Shown in pieces: positions 37,001 to 49,019 of a stretch of 64,000 nucleotides of DNA. The notes beneath the pieces are model-generated. The model was not told the DNA's origin. It searched no databases and saw only the letters and a program-made list of their open reading frames with translations. The DNA is taken from contig OZ021725.1 in the NCBI GenBank assembly GCA_963978545.1, forward strand, positions 87,590,305 to 87,654,304. The letters run 5' to 3'. Source of the DNA: Linyphia triangularis. Its lineage: Eukaryota > Arthropoda > Arachnida > Araneae > Linyphiidae. The position numbers were made by a program, and so were the translations under genes. Numbering within the stretch: position 1 is the stretch's first letter; every line of letters starts with the position of its first letter.

Positions 37001-37570
37001 CTAGCATCTTATAAACTCTTCATATGCAGTTTCTGGAGAGGCCAATTTGTCACTGCCATATTAATAGACGGCTGCTCCAGTAGATCAAATCAGTTTCTGC
37101 TGTTTAGATTAGGGATCTGAAAGCTGATTTACTCATTACCAATCAGTTTGAAAGTTGCATCCCATACATTCCACCGACTAGCATCTTATAAACTCTTCAT
37201 ATGCAGTTTCTGGAGAGGCCAATTTGTCACTGCCATATTAATAGACGGCTGCTCCAGTAGATCAAATCAGTTTCTGCTGTTTAGATTAGGGATCTGAAAG
37301 CTGATTTACTCATTACCAATCAGTTTGAAAGTTGCATCCCATACATTCCACCGACTAGCATCTTATAAACTCTTCATATGCAGTTTCTGGAGAGGCCAAT
37401 TTGTCACTGCCATATTAATAGACGGCTGCTCCAGTAGATCAAATCAGTTTCTGCTGTTTAGATTTGGGATATGAAAGCTGATTTACTCATTACCAATCAG
37501 TTTGGTAGTTGCATTCTATACATTCCACCGACTAGATACGTATAAACTCTTCATATGACAGTTTCTGGAA
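31018..37570. repeat. 178-bp satellite array, about 37 units
   Basis: The period is exactly 178 bp across most of the array (GTTTAGATT marker at 31023, 31201, 31379, 31557 and on) and 177 bp in the distal part, where one C is lost in CATATGCAGTTTC. Units carry diagnostic variants (TATAAACTC versus TATGAATTC; TTAGATTT versus TTATATTT; GCTCCAGTAG versus GCTACAGTAT) that recur at multiples of 178 bp, showing higher-order copying. Near 36200-36300 one unit is rearranged. The unit length is close to a nucleosome repeat. No reading frame persists through it. Confidence 0.98.
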
Positions 37571-38160
37571 AACTCGGCTCTTGAACTTCCATTTACCAAT
37601 CACCTGGACTCTCCCGTGACCAAGCTGGCATTCCATTAAGCCCTTGAAAGTGACCTTCCAATCAACTAACCAGTTGGAGTTTCCGATACTTGCAACACTA
37701 GCCAATCGCATTCTAATTGTTAGTCATGAGCGGGGAATAAGGTTGATTGTACTGATTCTTTTCTAGCGTAAGATATAGACGAGGGATATATTCTAACGGA
37801 ACTTTAATAGATGAAAATGTGTACAAAGTGGTGGGAAAATGCCAAATGCCTTCCGGAAGGTATTTCAAGAAAACGCTAACCAGCATTCGTGTTTATAAAG
37901 GGAGGAAACCCGGAAGACATCAGGCAACTTTCGAGACTATCTGTTAAATTCATTGCCGTGCCTACTCATTCTAAAAGAGAGACTGCAGAACATCACCGAT
38001 ACCGGTGAGACTTAATCGCTGGACCTCTTGCATGCTAGCCGATCGCATTCTAATTAATAGTTGTGAACGGGGGGGGGGGGGTATTTGATAAGGGAGATTT
38101 CAGTGGGAATGGATATTTTAATATACGAATGAATCAGTTAACAAACAAACATACAGGTGA
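37571..38160. other. GC-richer satellite flank with a direct repeat
   Basis: A ~35-bp direct repeat containing ATCGCATTCTAATT and GAACGGGG/GAGCGGGG occurs at 37701-37735 and about 38038-38073. The segment is balanced in composition, ends in a G-run (38069-38081), and has no supported reading frame. It may be the unique end of an element carrying the satellite. Confidence 0.35.
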
Positions 38161-38454
38161 AATTTAGGACAGATCTGTAAACGTAATTAATATTTATTAT
38201 AATAAGCGCAAATATGTTTAATGGCTCTAATTTTTATTTGTTTTGCATCATGGTTTGATATTGATTTGCTTATTAGTTGCGAATTTTTTAAAAAAATTCC
38301 ACTATTTTACACAAAATGCCCTCGTGTTTCCGTTTCCTTTGCGTTTACAGAGATAATATTTATTATAGTCTAAACAAAGCAAACTCGCGATACCGTTTCC
38401 TTGTGTTCACGGTTATAATATTTACTATATTGCTATTATGTTTCGTGGCTCTAA

Positions 38455-38993
38455 TGGACAATTCCCGCATTTCTTTTATCCAATTCTAAATGCTTCGAAA
38501 AGGCCTTAAACACAAAAATTTGCAACCTAAGTTCGCCTGTTAGATTTTGGCGGGAAAACGATTCATTCAGCTCGAATCGAATGTGACGGTCACTTCATCT
38601 GAAACAACTTGGCTTGAAACGCAGCAGCGGAAAACAGTTTTGCAAGTTTCTCGCAAATCGCACCAACCGGTACGTGATATGACAATCACACCCCAACTAT
38701 TTGGCAGAAACCTCACGATAATCATAGAGAACAAGACGGGGGGAAAGATTGTGTTGCCGAACGGAAGGATGTCATGACGTCACAGCTAATAGAGGAGCGT
38801 TTTCATCGGTTTTGATCGGATAGGGTTTTTGAGCATTTTCTTATAGAGCACTTTCTTCTTAATAACTAATTATATTTAAACAACTAATTTTTTTTTAAAA
38901 AAAACTTTTGTTTGAATATTTTTAATCAGAAAGAAATTCTCCATAAATATAACCTAATTTCAATCGTTTTTTAAAAAATGCGTGAATTGTCCA
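38455..38993 (+). mobile_element. TIR element family E, copy 1
   Basis: A 539-bp element with ends TGGACAATTCCCGCATTT and (reverse) TGGACAATTCACGCATTT. The core shares GAAACAACTTGGCTTGAAAC, GGCAGAAACCTCACGATAA-like and TGACGTCA sequence with copy 2. Short frames in both copies share a TSSETTWLETQQRK stretch, but the frames break elsewhere, so this probably reflects recent DNA-level identity and not a protein. Confidence 0.75.
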
Positions 38994-39558
38994 ATGTAGT
39001 TCATTTTGCTTGATATTTGCTCGAATGTGTAATGTGAAAAGTTAAAAGAAATCCAATATTGTAAACACAAATCATAGTTACTGTTAACTGTACGTTGCAA
39101 TGCAAATTTTTCAGCATCGCAGCTCTCTTAAAATTCAGGGACAGAATTTTCAAATTGAGTTATTTCATGGATGTTTTTCGACTTGGGTTGTATTTCACCT
39201 ATGTCTGCATTTAAAGAACAATGGAACAATGATTCTAGAAGTGTTTATTGTGAATACTTTCCAAGAAACTGTCGAAGGAATGGAACATCTACCTTTCCTC
39301 ATGTTTACAAAGAGTAAATATATATTTTTTTTGTCTGTTGAAACATTGTATTTTGAGAAGTTAAACATTCCCAACTTGCATTAGGCCTTTATGAAATATT
39401 TATTATATTTTTTGAATGGATCATCAGTATTCAGAATGACCAAAATATGCATTAGTACGCTTGATTATCTTTTTTTTTTTTCAAGTATACTAAGTAATGA
39501 GTATTGAAAAAAGTAAACATTTCTCAATAGAAATGAATAAAAAAAAAAAAAAAAAAAT

Positions 39559-39641
<83 letters not shown>

Positions 39642-39672
39642 ATAAAATTTTTGGTTTAAAATGGTAATGGAA
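38994..39672. other. Spacer between the inverted pair; (TA)n microsatellite
   Basis: It contains a pure TA run at about 39563-39638 preceded by an 18-A run. A 94-codon frame at 39100-39384 lacks any recognisable domain and is not claimed as a gene. Confidence 0.5.
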
Positions 39673-39686
39673 TAGACAATTCCCGC

Positions 39687-39719
<33 letters not shown>

Positions 39720-40124
39720 GATTGAAATTAGTTTATATTTATGAAGAATTTATTTCTGATTCCAAATCTTCAAACAAAAGTTCTTAACTAAAGTTATAAC
39801 TATACTTAACTAAAAGTTATTTAAATATTAAGAAAAGAAATTGTGCCTAAACCCCGTCCGATTGCAATCCGATCAAAATGATCAACTATAGCTGTGACGT
39901 CAAAACATCCTTCCGTTTCTATGGTTATCGTGAGGTTTCTGCCTAATAGTTGGCGTTGTTATGGTAGACAGTAGCTGTATCCCGTGCGATTTGCGAAAAA
40001 CTTGTAAAACTGGTTTGCGCTGCTGCGTTTCAAGCCAAGTTGTTTCAGATGAAGTGACGTCACCTTCAATTCGAGAAGAATGAATCATTTTTCCCACCAA
40101 AACTAACAAGCAAACTTAGAATTC

Positions 40125-40161
<37 letters not shown>

Positions 40162-40246
40162 CGCAGCGTGCAGAATTTGTTGTGTTTTTGGCCTTTTCGA
40201 AACATTTAAAATATTTTTTGTTTTTTAAAAATGCGGGAATTGTCCA
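39673..40246 (-). mobile_element. TIR element family E, copy 2 (inverted)
   Basis: A 574-bp copy in the opposite orientation to copy 1, with the same TIRs (left begins TAGACAATTCCCGCATTT). Long A-runs just inside both ends account for much of the extra length. The two copies are ~680 bp apart and could pair in a transcript. Confidence 0.75.
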
Positions 40247-41582
40247 TTATGAATTTTATATATTTGAGTCACGTTTTTTTTTTTTCTTTTCGTATACGAC
40301 ACATTTTTAGCGTAACTAAATTAAATTATTTAGTTTTTAGCTTGGATTCTAAATTATATAAATACATAATTATTATTAATAAATAATATGTATTCATGTA
40401 TTTAATTTAAATAAATAATTAAAATTTAAATACATTATTTATAACTTAACGATTTCTTCAGCGTGTAAATTAAAATATTAAATCTTCCTACAATTATGAT
40501 TATTTATCTTATTTGAATTTCTTTTAAAAATAATAACAACATACATATATTTTCGAGACATTCTGTTAATAAGAATAAACACATTAGCATTAATTTGTTA
40601 CAATGTCAAGTCTCCTATCTTCTCTTTTCTAATTTAATTAACGTTATATTTAAAAATGTACAAAAATTTAATTCCGAATCATTCCTTATTATTGCATTAC
40701 ATATCATCTAGTCTTTTGGAAAATACTCGTCTTCCAATGCAATTATGCAACGAATCTGTTTTTTTTTTTTATTGAAAAAATGATTTCTATGTTTTCGTAA
40801 ATTATTTAGTTTTTAGCAATGAAAATGAGAAAGTAATTTTTCTTATATTATAATGATGATTTTGGGTTTTGGAATGACTTCTTGTTTTTCTTTTATCTGG
40901 AATAATGGAATCTGGAATAATAATTTTTTCTGGGAATAATGGTTACATTTGAATATAAAGATAGCTCAAAAGAAAATGAAATTATGAAAACCCTTATTTT
41001 TCGCAAACACAGTTGAACTCCATTAACTTATACAATTATAATTGTGTTCTTCCTTCTTGGGTCTAGATATGATTTATTATAAAAAAATTTAGTGTCCAAA
41101 AATTAACTGAGCAAGCATTCTTCAAAGATGTACAAAAAATAGCTTTTTAAATTTTATTCAGTAATTTAAATGTAGTATTTGTAAGGCTTGTGAATCTGCA
41201 ACTGCAAAAAAATATAAACATATATTTGAATCTAGGTAACACATTTCTGGAAAGTTGTAGAATAAGCAAACTGTTGAATGCAACATTAATTTATAAAAAC
41301 AATTTTTCTGCAATTGTTTTTAAAAAATTAATGAACAGAGACAACGGTTTTTGTTGAATATACAGATCAAAATTATCCGTTACCAAATGCGACTAATTTT
41401 GGTGATTTTTTTTTTTTTTTTTTTTTTTTTTGTTCGTCATTTTGGATCCTAATCCTAAAGCACTGAATTTCCTAAAAAAACTTCAAGTGCCTTTCCTTTT
41501 TTGTTTCAAAATTGTTTCACTAGATCCTAAAAATTAATAAGTTGGTTGATTTCAAGCTTAAAAATCTATTTTTATGCACAAT
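40247..41582. other. AT-rich stretch, no genes seen
   Basis: Only homopolymer runs stand out (for example a T-run near 41408-41431). Confidence 0.5.
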
Positions 41583-41720
41583 AACGACTAATCAGACCTG
41601 TATCTACAGCTTAACGTGGATTCCGAACCACAACGAACTTTAGCCGACTCGGGATTCGAACCCGGCACTTTTGGCATGCGAGGGCAAAGCGCTAAACACG
41701 CATTCATCAAGCGTGTCTAA
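41583..41720 (-). mobile_element. tRNA-derived SINE family 2, copy b
   Basis: The minus strand carries a good box B (GGTTCGAATCC, 41652-41662) and a weaker box A near TTTAGCGCTTTG, followed by a body that includes GGAATCCACGTTAAGCTGTA. The same body is in copy a at 22434-22580. It does not form a full tRNA. Confidence 0.65.
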
Positions 41721-42020
41721 AACTTAGAAAATATAAATATATAATTAAATCTTACTTTGTCCTTGCAAATGATAATGGATAAAACGCAAGCGAAATTGAA
41801 GTTCAGCTACATATTTTTGAAAATTGACTGCGAAATACTGAAATTCATCAATAATTCAACAATATGAAATATAATTCCAAGTGAAATTAAACCTATAAAT
41901 ATACACTTTACCCGATTGTCTATAGATAGAAAAATTTAGTCACACATTTTTAAGAGTCACCTACCAAATTTTTAAGATCGACAACGGCTTAAAAGTTTGA
42001 GTTATAACTACATACTTTAA

Positions 42021-42433
42021 GGGGGTCCAGTACCGAAATTTCTTCAAAAATCCAAATTTTTTTTTCTGATTTAAAAAAATAGTTCATACATTCCTGAAGA
42101 GAATGATGTTTTTATCTTATTCCTCCGGTAATTAGAACGCCACAAATTTACCTATGATTTAAACATCACTAATGGGCGTAACACATTGAAGCATATGCTT
42201 GAAGTTCGTTTTTCGAGCACTAGTGTTTTTCACAGATGTTGTATATTCAAATCGATATATCTCCAGAACCATTAACAATTGGCTATTCAAATTTTTGGAG
42301 CATTTAATTTATATAGTTTTAAATATTTTGTCTTCACAGAATTTTATTTTTTTTAAATTTTGTTTTAAAATATAACATTTAGCGTAAAAGATAACATAAA
42401 AAAAGCAAAACTTTCAATATTTTTAATTTTTAG

Positions 42434-42467
<34 letters not shown>

Positions 42468-42762
42468 CACCTATCAAAATTCTGTGAAGTCAAAATTTTC
42501 TTTATATAATTATGTATTACAGAAAGCTTTCACTTTGAAAAAAAAAAAAAAATATTTTTTCTTGACTTATATCAAAATACGCAAACATCAATTATTATGG
42601 ATTTTTCTTGGTTTTTAAATTTTTTTTAAATAACTAAACACAATATTTAAAAAAACATTTTCTCAAAAGATATATAAATAGTATCTCATACATAAAATAA
42701 TTTTTTGACATAAAAATGCAGATAAATAAAGTTTTTTTTTTTATTTTCGGTACCGGACCCCC
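42021..42762. mobile_element. TTAA-flanked TIR element, second (742 bp)
   Basis: The terminal repeats are GGGGGTCCAGTACCGAAA and (reverse) GGGGGTCCGGTACCGAAA, 17 of 18 identical, flanked by TTAA (42017-42020 and 42763-42766). An internal inverted repeat pairs about 42310-42345 with 42475-42510 around TCTTCACAGAATTTT. No coding capacity. Fits piggyBac- or Kolobok-type non-autonomous elements. Confidence 0.78.
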
Positions 42763-42769
42763 TTAAAAA

Positions 42770-43260
42770 CCCAGCATTCCCAATACTTCCGCAATCTACG
42801 ACCAAACAAAACACCACTTCCCCTATGAATCGGAAACAACTACACCAAGCCAGTACACGCCGCGCATTTTTTATTCCAACATGCTTAGCATAATCGAAGG
42901 AAAGCCTATTATTAACCCATAACGCCATTGTTCATTAATACCACATTAAATAAAGCATCCCACCTGAGGCTTTTGTGCTCTGTCACTTTATCTTATAAAT
43001 GCTTAGTCGATATGCCTTGTAAGCGGAACCGAGCTCACATAATGGCAACAAGTCAATAATGTGGCAAAGGAGAATACCTGCTCATTCGGTAACAGATATA
43101 CCTTATGGGCATCAGGTTTTTGAACTTCGTAGGGACCATTCAGTTTGAGCTGAGTGTTATGTACATACACTTCCGTGTGATTGCGTTTTGGAATATGTTT
43201 GTGCTTCAGAAATTTGACCTTTTATTTGACCTGTTGAGTGAAAATTTTGAGCAATAGGGA
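42770..43260. promoter_or_regulatory. Non-repetitive island, candidate conserved regulatory DNA
   Basis: It is markedly less AT-rich than its surroundings and contains words such as GTTCATTAATACC, ACTTTATCTTATAAATGC and GGCAAAGGAGAATACC, reminiscent of homeodomain- and GATA-type sites. A reverse 80-codon frame (42686-42928) crosses out of the neighbouring transposon and is not credible as a gene. Confidence 0.3.
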
Positions 43261-43765
43261 GGATGGCTCATTTATATTCTTTTGAAAGGGAGTTTAGATG
43301 GAATTTTGAATCGATGTGTAGAGTTTCGAATAAATGAGAGAAACTGTTTGAATAATAACTTTCGCTTGGTTCCTTAATGGTTCATGCAGTGTTTGATTTA
43401 TACATTTAAATTTTTGTGGCAAAAAGTTTTTTAGTATATAAAAGTTGAAATGGATGTAATGAAGGTAAATTAGACAGATCGGAGTCATCAGTTTGCTTAG
43501 AAACAATCAAACCTATAAAAAAAAAATTCACTCAAGGTGATCTAACAAATGAATTTTAGGCACTGTTGAAGAAAACTAATGTAAAACCTACTAGTTCAAA
43601 TTTGGCGATGTTTGTTTCATTGCCTATTTGGTCTTAAAAGTTAGTTTTATATCAAATTATCTTAACCAAGTCATTAATTTTTTATAAATTTCTTAACAAA
43701 AGCTATAACAGATTTATATAACTAAATATTTTCTTGTACAGTTTTGTAAAGTTGCCCGTCTATGA

Positions 43766-44140
43766 CTTATAGTCTGAGAAGCATCTGTAAGTTTAGGTAA
43801 GAATTGATATAATGGTGTAATATTTATTACCAACTTCATTCACTTTTAAAAGATGCAAGTATTTGAAGCCATAGATCTGAAACGGTCTGCATCTCTTCTC
43901 TTTAAAAATCGAAGAGCTGTGGGTCGACAAATAAAAAATAATGCTCATTATTTGGCAAGTTATGGCATATTTGGCGGTTTGATTTAGTTCAAATCATTTA
44001 AAGTCGAGTTTTGATAAGTTCGGCCATTTTTCTTCAGGCAGCCCAATATGTTTAGAATATACCAGTATTTTTTTTTTTACATTTCATAGAATAATGATCG
44101 ATGAGGTACGTAAACTTTCAGTCACCTGTCAGTCTATTAG
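43766..44140. mobile_element. Fold-back element D, copy 2 (single-armed, decayed)
   Basis: The inner sequence matches one arm of 11760-12429 (TTTGGCAAGTTATGGCATAT, TTCGGCCATTTTT, GATCGATGAGGTA). Its ends are related inverted repeats (TATAGTCTGAGAAGC / AATAGACTGACAGGT in reverse). A (TA)17 run follows at 44188-44221. Confidence 0.6.
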
Positions 44141-44184
44141 ACTTGTTTGGTTCTAAAGTACATTTTCGATCCATTTTGTTACAC

Positions 44185-44225
<41 letters not shown>

Positions 44226-44329
44226 ATGATATTTTTTTAAATCTATTTTCTTAATTATTAACTTTTGATTTTTATGAAGGTATCTGGAATTTTTTTTCCA
44301 AACAAAAGAAATTGCTTTGAAGTTGACTG

Positions 44330-45145
44330 CGCATGGTTAAATGGTGTTTTGAAGTTTTGAATAGTTTGTTGAAATGCTTATAAACCTCAAAACATTTTTA
44401 AAAATCATTAATTTGCAAAGCTGTTATTAATTTTATTTTCTATTTTTTTTTTTAAATTAATTTTGTTGTTGAAATGTTCATAAACCTTCGTAAATTTTTT
44501 TTTAAAACACATAATTTTGAAATTTTTTTATTAATATTATTTTCAACTTTTTTTTTTTTCACAAAATCTTTTCCCATTATCTAAGTTGTATACAAACAAA
44601 TCTGTTGATTATGCAATGACTTAAGGATTTGTTAGTTGAAATGTTCATAAACCTCTGTAAAAAAATTGTTATTCTTCCGTTAGACGGGTAACCCACCAAA
44701 CTTCAACGATAACTTATTCAGAGTAACAACATTCAAATCATTTATAATTCCTATCATTTCTATAACATACCGTTATAGAGTTACTATAGTAACCCTATAA
44801 CAAACCGTAAACATTTATGCTTGGCGACACATTTATGCGCCATTTAAACATGTAAACATTTACTCTTGGAGACAACTACGCCAACTGGTACCCGTCTAAC
44901 GGAAGAGTACCTTTATTTTCATCTTTTTTTTATTCTCAAAACCATTTGCCAATTATCTCAGTTGAATATAAACAAATCTGTTGCTGATTATGTGATTATT
45001 TGAAAAGTTCGTTGAAATGCTCGCAAATGAATGTAAGAGGGTTTTTTTTTTTTTTTTTTTAATTAAATTTCAGATTTGTTATTAATTTTATGTTTAATTT
45101 TTTTTTAATTAGTTTTGTAGGCTAAAATTCTCATAAATCACTGTA

Positions 45146-45191
<46 letters not shown>

Positions 45192-45450
45192 AAAAAATAA
45201 TTTGTTATTAATTTTATTTTTAACTTTTTTTATTTTTATATTTTTGAAATAATTTCTCCACCATTTCAATTGGATATAAATTTCAGATTTGTTATTAATT
45301 TTATGTTTAATTTTTTTTAATTAGTTTTGTTGGTTGAAATGCTCATAAATCACTATATAAATTTAAAAAAAAAAAAATTATTATTTTTTTATTTTTTTTA
45401 TTTTTAAAATAATTTCTCTACAATTTCAATGGCATATAAACAAATGCGCC
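44330..45450. repeat. Degenerate tandem array around GTTGAAATGYTCATAAAYC
   Basis: The motif recurs near 44365, 44463, 44630, 45005, 45113 and 45322, with intervening poly-T/poly-A and AACAAATCTGTTGATTATG-like blocks. Spacing is irregular. A MITE (44672-44907) has inserted into it. A 38-A run lies at about 45152-45189. Confidence 0.6.
44672..44907. mobile_element. TA-flanked MITE (Tc1/mariner type)
   Basis: A 236-bp element with ends TTCTTCCGTTAGACGGGTAA and (reverse) CTCTTCCGTTAGACGGGTAC, flanked by TA on both sides (44670-44671, 44908-44909). The near-perfect TIRs and intact flanks suggest fairly recent insertion into the older tandem array. Confidence 0.82.
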
Positions 45451-45639
45451 AATGACTACTTGCTACAGGCTCTAGACGTCTCTAAACAACAGCTTTTATA
45501 ATTATAACCACTCTCTATCATATTTCTTTTTCAATCTTATCGTAATGCACAAACGACTATATCCAAGTAGTAAACCCAAACAATACATCTTTCAATTTCT
45601 TAACTTTCTTTTTATATATTTTCACCCAGTACATTCAGT

Positions 45640-46000
45640 GTGGTTGTTTAGATAATGGACTAGTGTTGTTTCTATCCGTTCTTCAGTAAAGCGGGCGTTT
45701 TATTTTCCAGTAGGGCCTAAGTGAACCGCCATAAAAAGACACAAATTCGGAGTAAGTACACCATAAAACAGCCGCCTAGATTGTAATCGGAAAGCCACTC
45801 TGTTCTTCAATCATTTAAAAAGAAACTCCAGAAATTACGTTCGTTTTCAAAGAGAGGAGAGTTTCACATTTGATACGGTTTTATCTAGATGAAGTTGCGC
45901 TCACCGGAGTTTTTAATGTCTTGCGCAAAATAGATTTTAATCACGTGGAAGAAGTGAGATAAGTCAATCATTTATACGAAATAATATGTAAAATGGGTGT
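45640..46000. promoter_or_regulatory. Non-repetitive island, candidate regulatory DNA
   Basis: Balanced composition, no repeat and no open frame of note, with an ATCACGTGGAAG E-box-like word near 45937. Regulatory function is only a guess. Confidence 0.2.
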
Positions 46001-46171
46001 GAATTTTTTTTTAATGTTTAATAGATATAGAATGGTTGAAAAGAGCCTCGGTATTTCAAATACAATAGCTCGTTTTAATCAAATAGGGATGTATTATACA
46101 AACGCATGAAAAATGCACATGAAATACAATCTTGTATTATTTCTAAATAATGTTTTTTTTTTAACGGTTCC

Positions 46172-46525
46172 TTTTTCTCCTTTTATATTAAACCAAAACT
46201 GATAAATTATGCACCAATTTCTCCTTTTACATTAAACCCAAATTGATAAATTATGCACCAATTTCTCCTTTTACATTAAACCAAAATTGTTAAATTATGC
46301 ACCCATTTCTCCTCTTACATTAAATCCAAATTGATAAATTATGCACCAATTTCTCCTTTTACATCAAACCAAAATTGTTAAATTATGCACCAATTTCTCC
46401 TTTTATATTAAACCAAAATTGATAAATTATGCACCAATTTCTCCTTTTACATTAAACAAAAAATTTTAAATTATGCACCAATTTCTCCTTTTATATTAAA
46501 CTAAAATTGATAAATTATGCAACAT
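46172..46525. repeat. 44-bp tandem repeat, 8 units
   Basis: Units contain TCTCCTTTTACATTAAACC and GATAAATTATGCACC at regular 44-bp steps (46176, 46220, 46264, 46308 ...). Unit-to-unit differences are few. Confidence 0.95.
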
Positions 46526-47439
46526 TATTCATATAGTCTTAATAAATTCTAATATTATTTTAAAAATCATCTATTTTGTTTATATTTTCATTTATTTATA
46601 AAACAGCTAAAATCTTATCATTTAATTGTTTTCAGATATTAAATTTCCACAAAAAAAACCTAACTTAAAAGATAAATTTCTTGGAGTTAGATATTGAAAT
46701 TACTCTGTATAAAAAATGTTCACTAACAACACCCATTTTATTTAAAATAAAAACCCTTACTGTTGAAATATATATAATTTTTATCGTTGTCTTTACTACT
46801 GTTAGAATCTCGTTAAAAAAACTTTCTCTGCACTAATTCTTTTACTAAGGAGAAAACAACTTCCTGTCTAATCCTCTTCCTAAGAGTTGAAAAGCCAGGA
46901 ATCAAACATATTTCAAGACAAAGATTAAGGAAAGAAGACACTTATTCATATAAAGACCAAAGTCGAACATCTAATTGAATTAAAACCCGACAATGTTCGA
47001 AAGTGTCGAACATTTTAATAATTGGATTATAGTAGAAAAAATAAAATATAGATGGACGTCATTTGAATTATATAATTTTTTTTGTGAAAACTTAAATTTC
47101 TAGATTATTTAAAAGTGGAAAATAAAGTAAACTAGCCAGGATGGATTAATTTGAACTCGTTGAGTATCTTTGAGATTATGTTGTAGAATTTTTTTTGTAT
47201 CAAGTATTACTTTAGAATATCGCCTTTTAATATTATTTTATCATAAACACGGTGTTATAAATATTTCATAATATTTCACTTAAAATTAGTATCAAGTTTA
47301 TTTGAGATATTTTATTACTCTTATTGGTATCCATTTGGATACCAATGAATATTGGGTGCAAGTTATTTTAAAAACATATTCAGAAAACATTGCATATATA
47401 TTGCAGAGTTTAAAAGAAAAATAATTTTTGGAAAAAATA
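46526..47439. other. AT-rich stretch, no features seen
   Basis: No coding, RNA or repeat signal that I can support. Confidence 0.5.
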
Positions 47440-47935
47440 ATAACAATAACAAAGACAACAACGATAATAATAATGATGAAAATAATAATAATAATAATAT
47501 TCATGATAGTGATAATGATAATTTTACTATTACTATTATTATTAGTAACAATAATAATAATAATATTGTTATAAATAGTATAATGATATTGAAGCTGAAA
47601 ATTATATTTATAATAATGATAATAACAACAATGATATTGATAATAATAATAATATTGATAATTATGCCAATATTGATAATAGTAATATTGATAATAGTAA
47701 TAACATCAAAAACAACAATAATAATAATGATAATAATGATATTATTATAAATAGTAAGAATAATATTTATAGTTAATAATGATACTAATAATGCTATTGA
47801 TGGTAATAATGATATTGATAATAATGATAATAAAAATAATGATGATAATAATAATAATGATATCAATGATAATGATAATAACAATAATAATGATACTGAT
47901 AATAACAATAATAATAATAGTAATAAAAATAAAAA
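47440..47935. repeat. Irregular AAT/GAT/AAC trinucleotide tract
   Basis: About 500 bp almost entirely of AAT, GAT and AAC triplets with interruptions. It produces long Ile-, Asn- or Leu-rich frames on both strands, none of which is a gene. Confidence 0.95.
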
Positions 47936-48479
47936 GCTCACATTTTCTCAATCATGATAGTGTCAAATAAGAAAACTTTAATTTGGGACACCCTGTCAGT
48001 AAAAAAAAAGTTACGATATTTTTTATAAAAATGTGTTATAAATGACTATATCTAGGTATATAACATTTTGAAATTACTTATTAGCAACTGCATATAGCAA
48101 AGCCATATCAAAAGCAAACAGTATGCAGCCTGTATAAATTTTTTATAAAATAACTTATATAATTATAAACATTTTAAGTATGAAAATCTTTTACAGATAT
48201 CTCTGCAACCAACAAAACAAATAATTTCCCGATAAAAATAAAAAATCATAGTTTCAAAATAAAATCAAACAGACAACAAACAGAAGTTATCCAAACAAAT
48301 TTATTGTGTTTACCAATACAGTGCCATGAATTCGAAACCAAATTTATTCCCTACCATTGAAAAAAAAAAGCAACATAAAATTTACCAAACGTACACGAAA
48401 GTTAATATCTTCTACTCCATTTACATTACTGAGAAACAGAATGTTCCGAAACAGGGAAATTAAAGCTAAATTTATTTAA

Positions 48480-48790
48480 ACGACTATGTTCGGTAACTGC
48501 GCCAGAAAATTCCTGGAGCGAACGACTAACCAAGGAAGAATATCCGACTGAACAAAATTTAGTGACGGTTGTAATTTTATTCCACCTACGTGCGTCTTAG
48601 TTTTAACACTAAATAGAAATCTAATCCACTTTAGATTCGGTGGAACTAACGCTTGTCTAAGTCCCAAGTGTAACATTTTAGCAGAACGTGAGCGAAGCAC
48701 TATTTTGCTAGTTACGAATGGCAACATGTGAGTATCGTTTGAGATCGGAATTTCAGGATTTGGCGAGGGTATGGCGCCATTTTTCCTTAC
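48480..48790. other. GC-richer unique segment with a minus-strand frame
   Basis: It is less AT-rich than its flanks. An 83-codon minus-strand frame starts at ATG 48727 and ends at 48476. The product would be basic and hydrophobic with no domain I know. There is no splice-site, codon-use or homology support, so this could equally be regulatory DNA or an old transposon piece. Confidence 0.25.
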
Positions 48791-49019
48791 TTCGAAGTCG
48801 TTTTTTTTTTTTTTTTTTTTTTTTCTTTTTCTTTTTCATACAAACGACGAAGTTTCGTTTCAGTTTTGATTTTGAAAGTTTCAATTCATAATTTTCGCAT
48901 GGACTAAATATATATATATATATATATTAAAAAATGGTTTGATTAAATTTTCGTTTTAAATCATTTTTACTGTAATTCAAACAATCAAGTTGTACCCGTT
49001 TATGCTAAGTACCAATTTT

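Noticed and set aside
31018..37570. CRISPR-like regular repeats
   Set aside because: The repeats are contiguous 178-bp satellite units without unique spacers, in a eukaryotic context.
39100..39384. 94-codon frame between the two family E elements
   Set aside because: No domain recognised, AT-rich composition like the flanks, no supporting signals.
47298..47970. Several 60-146-codon frames rich in Ile, Asn, Leu
   Set aside because: Products of an irregular trinucleotide tract; composition alone explains them.
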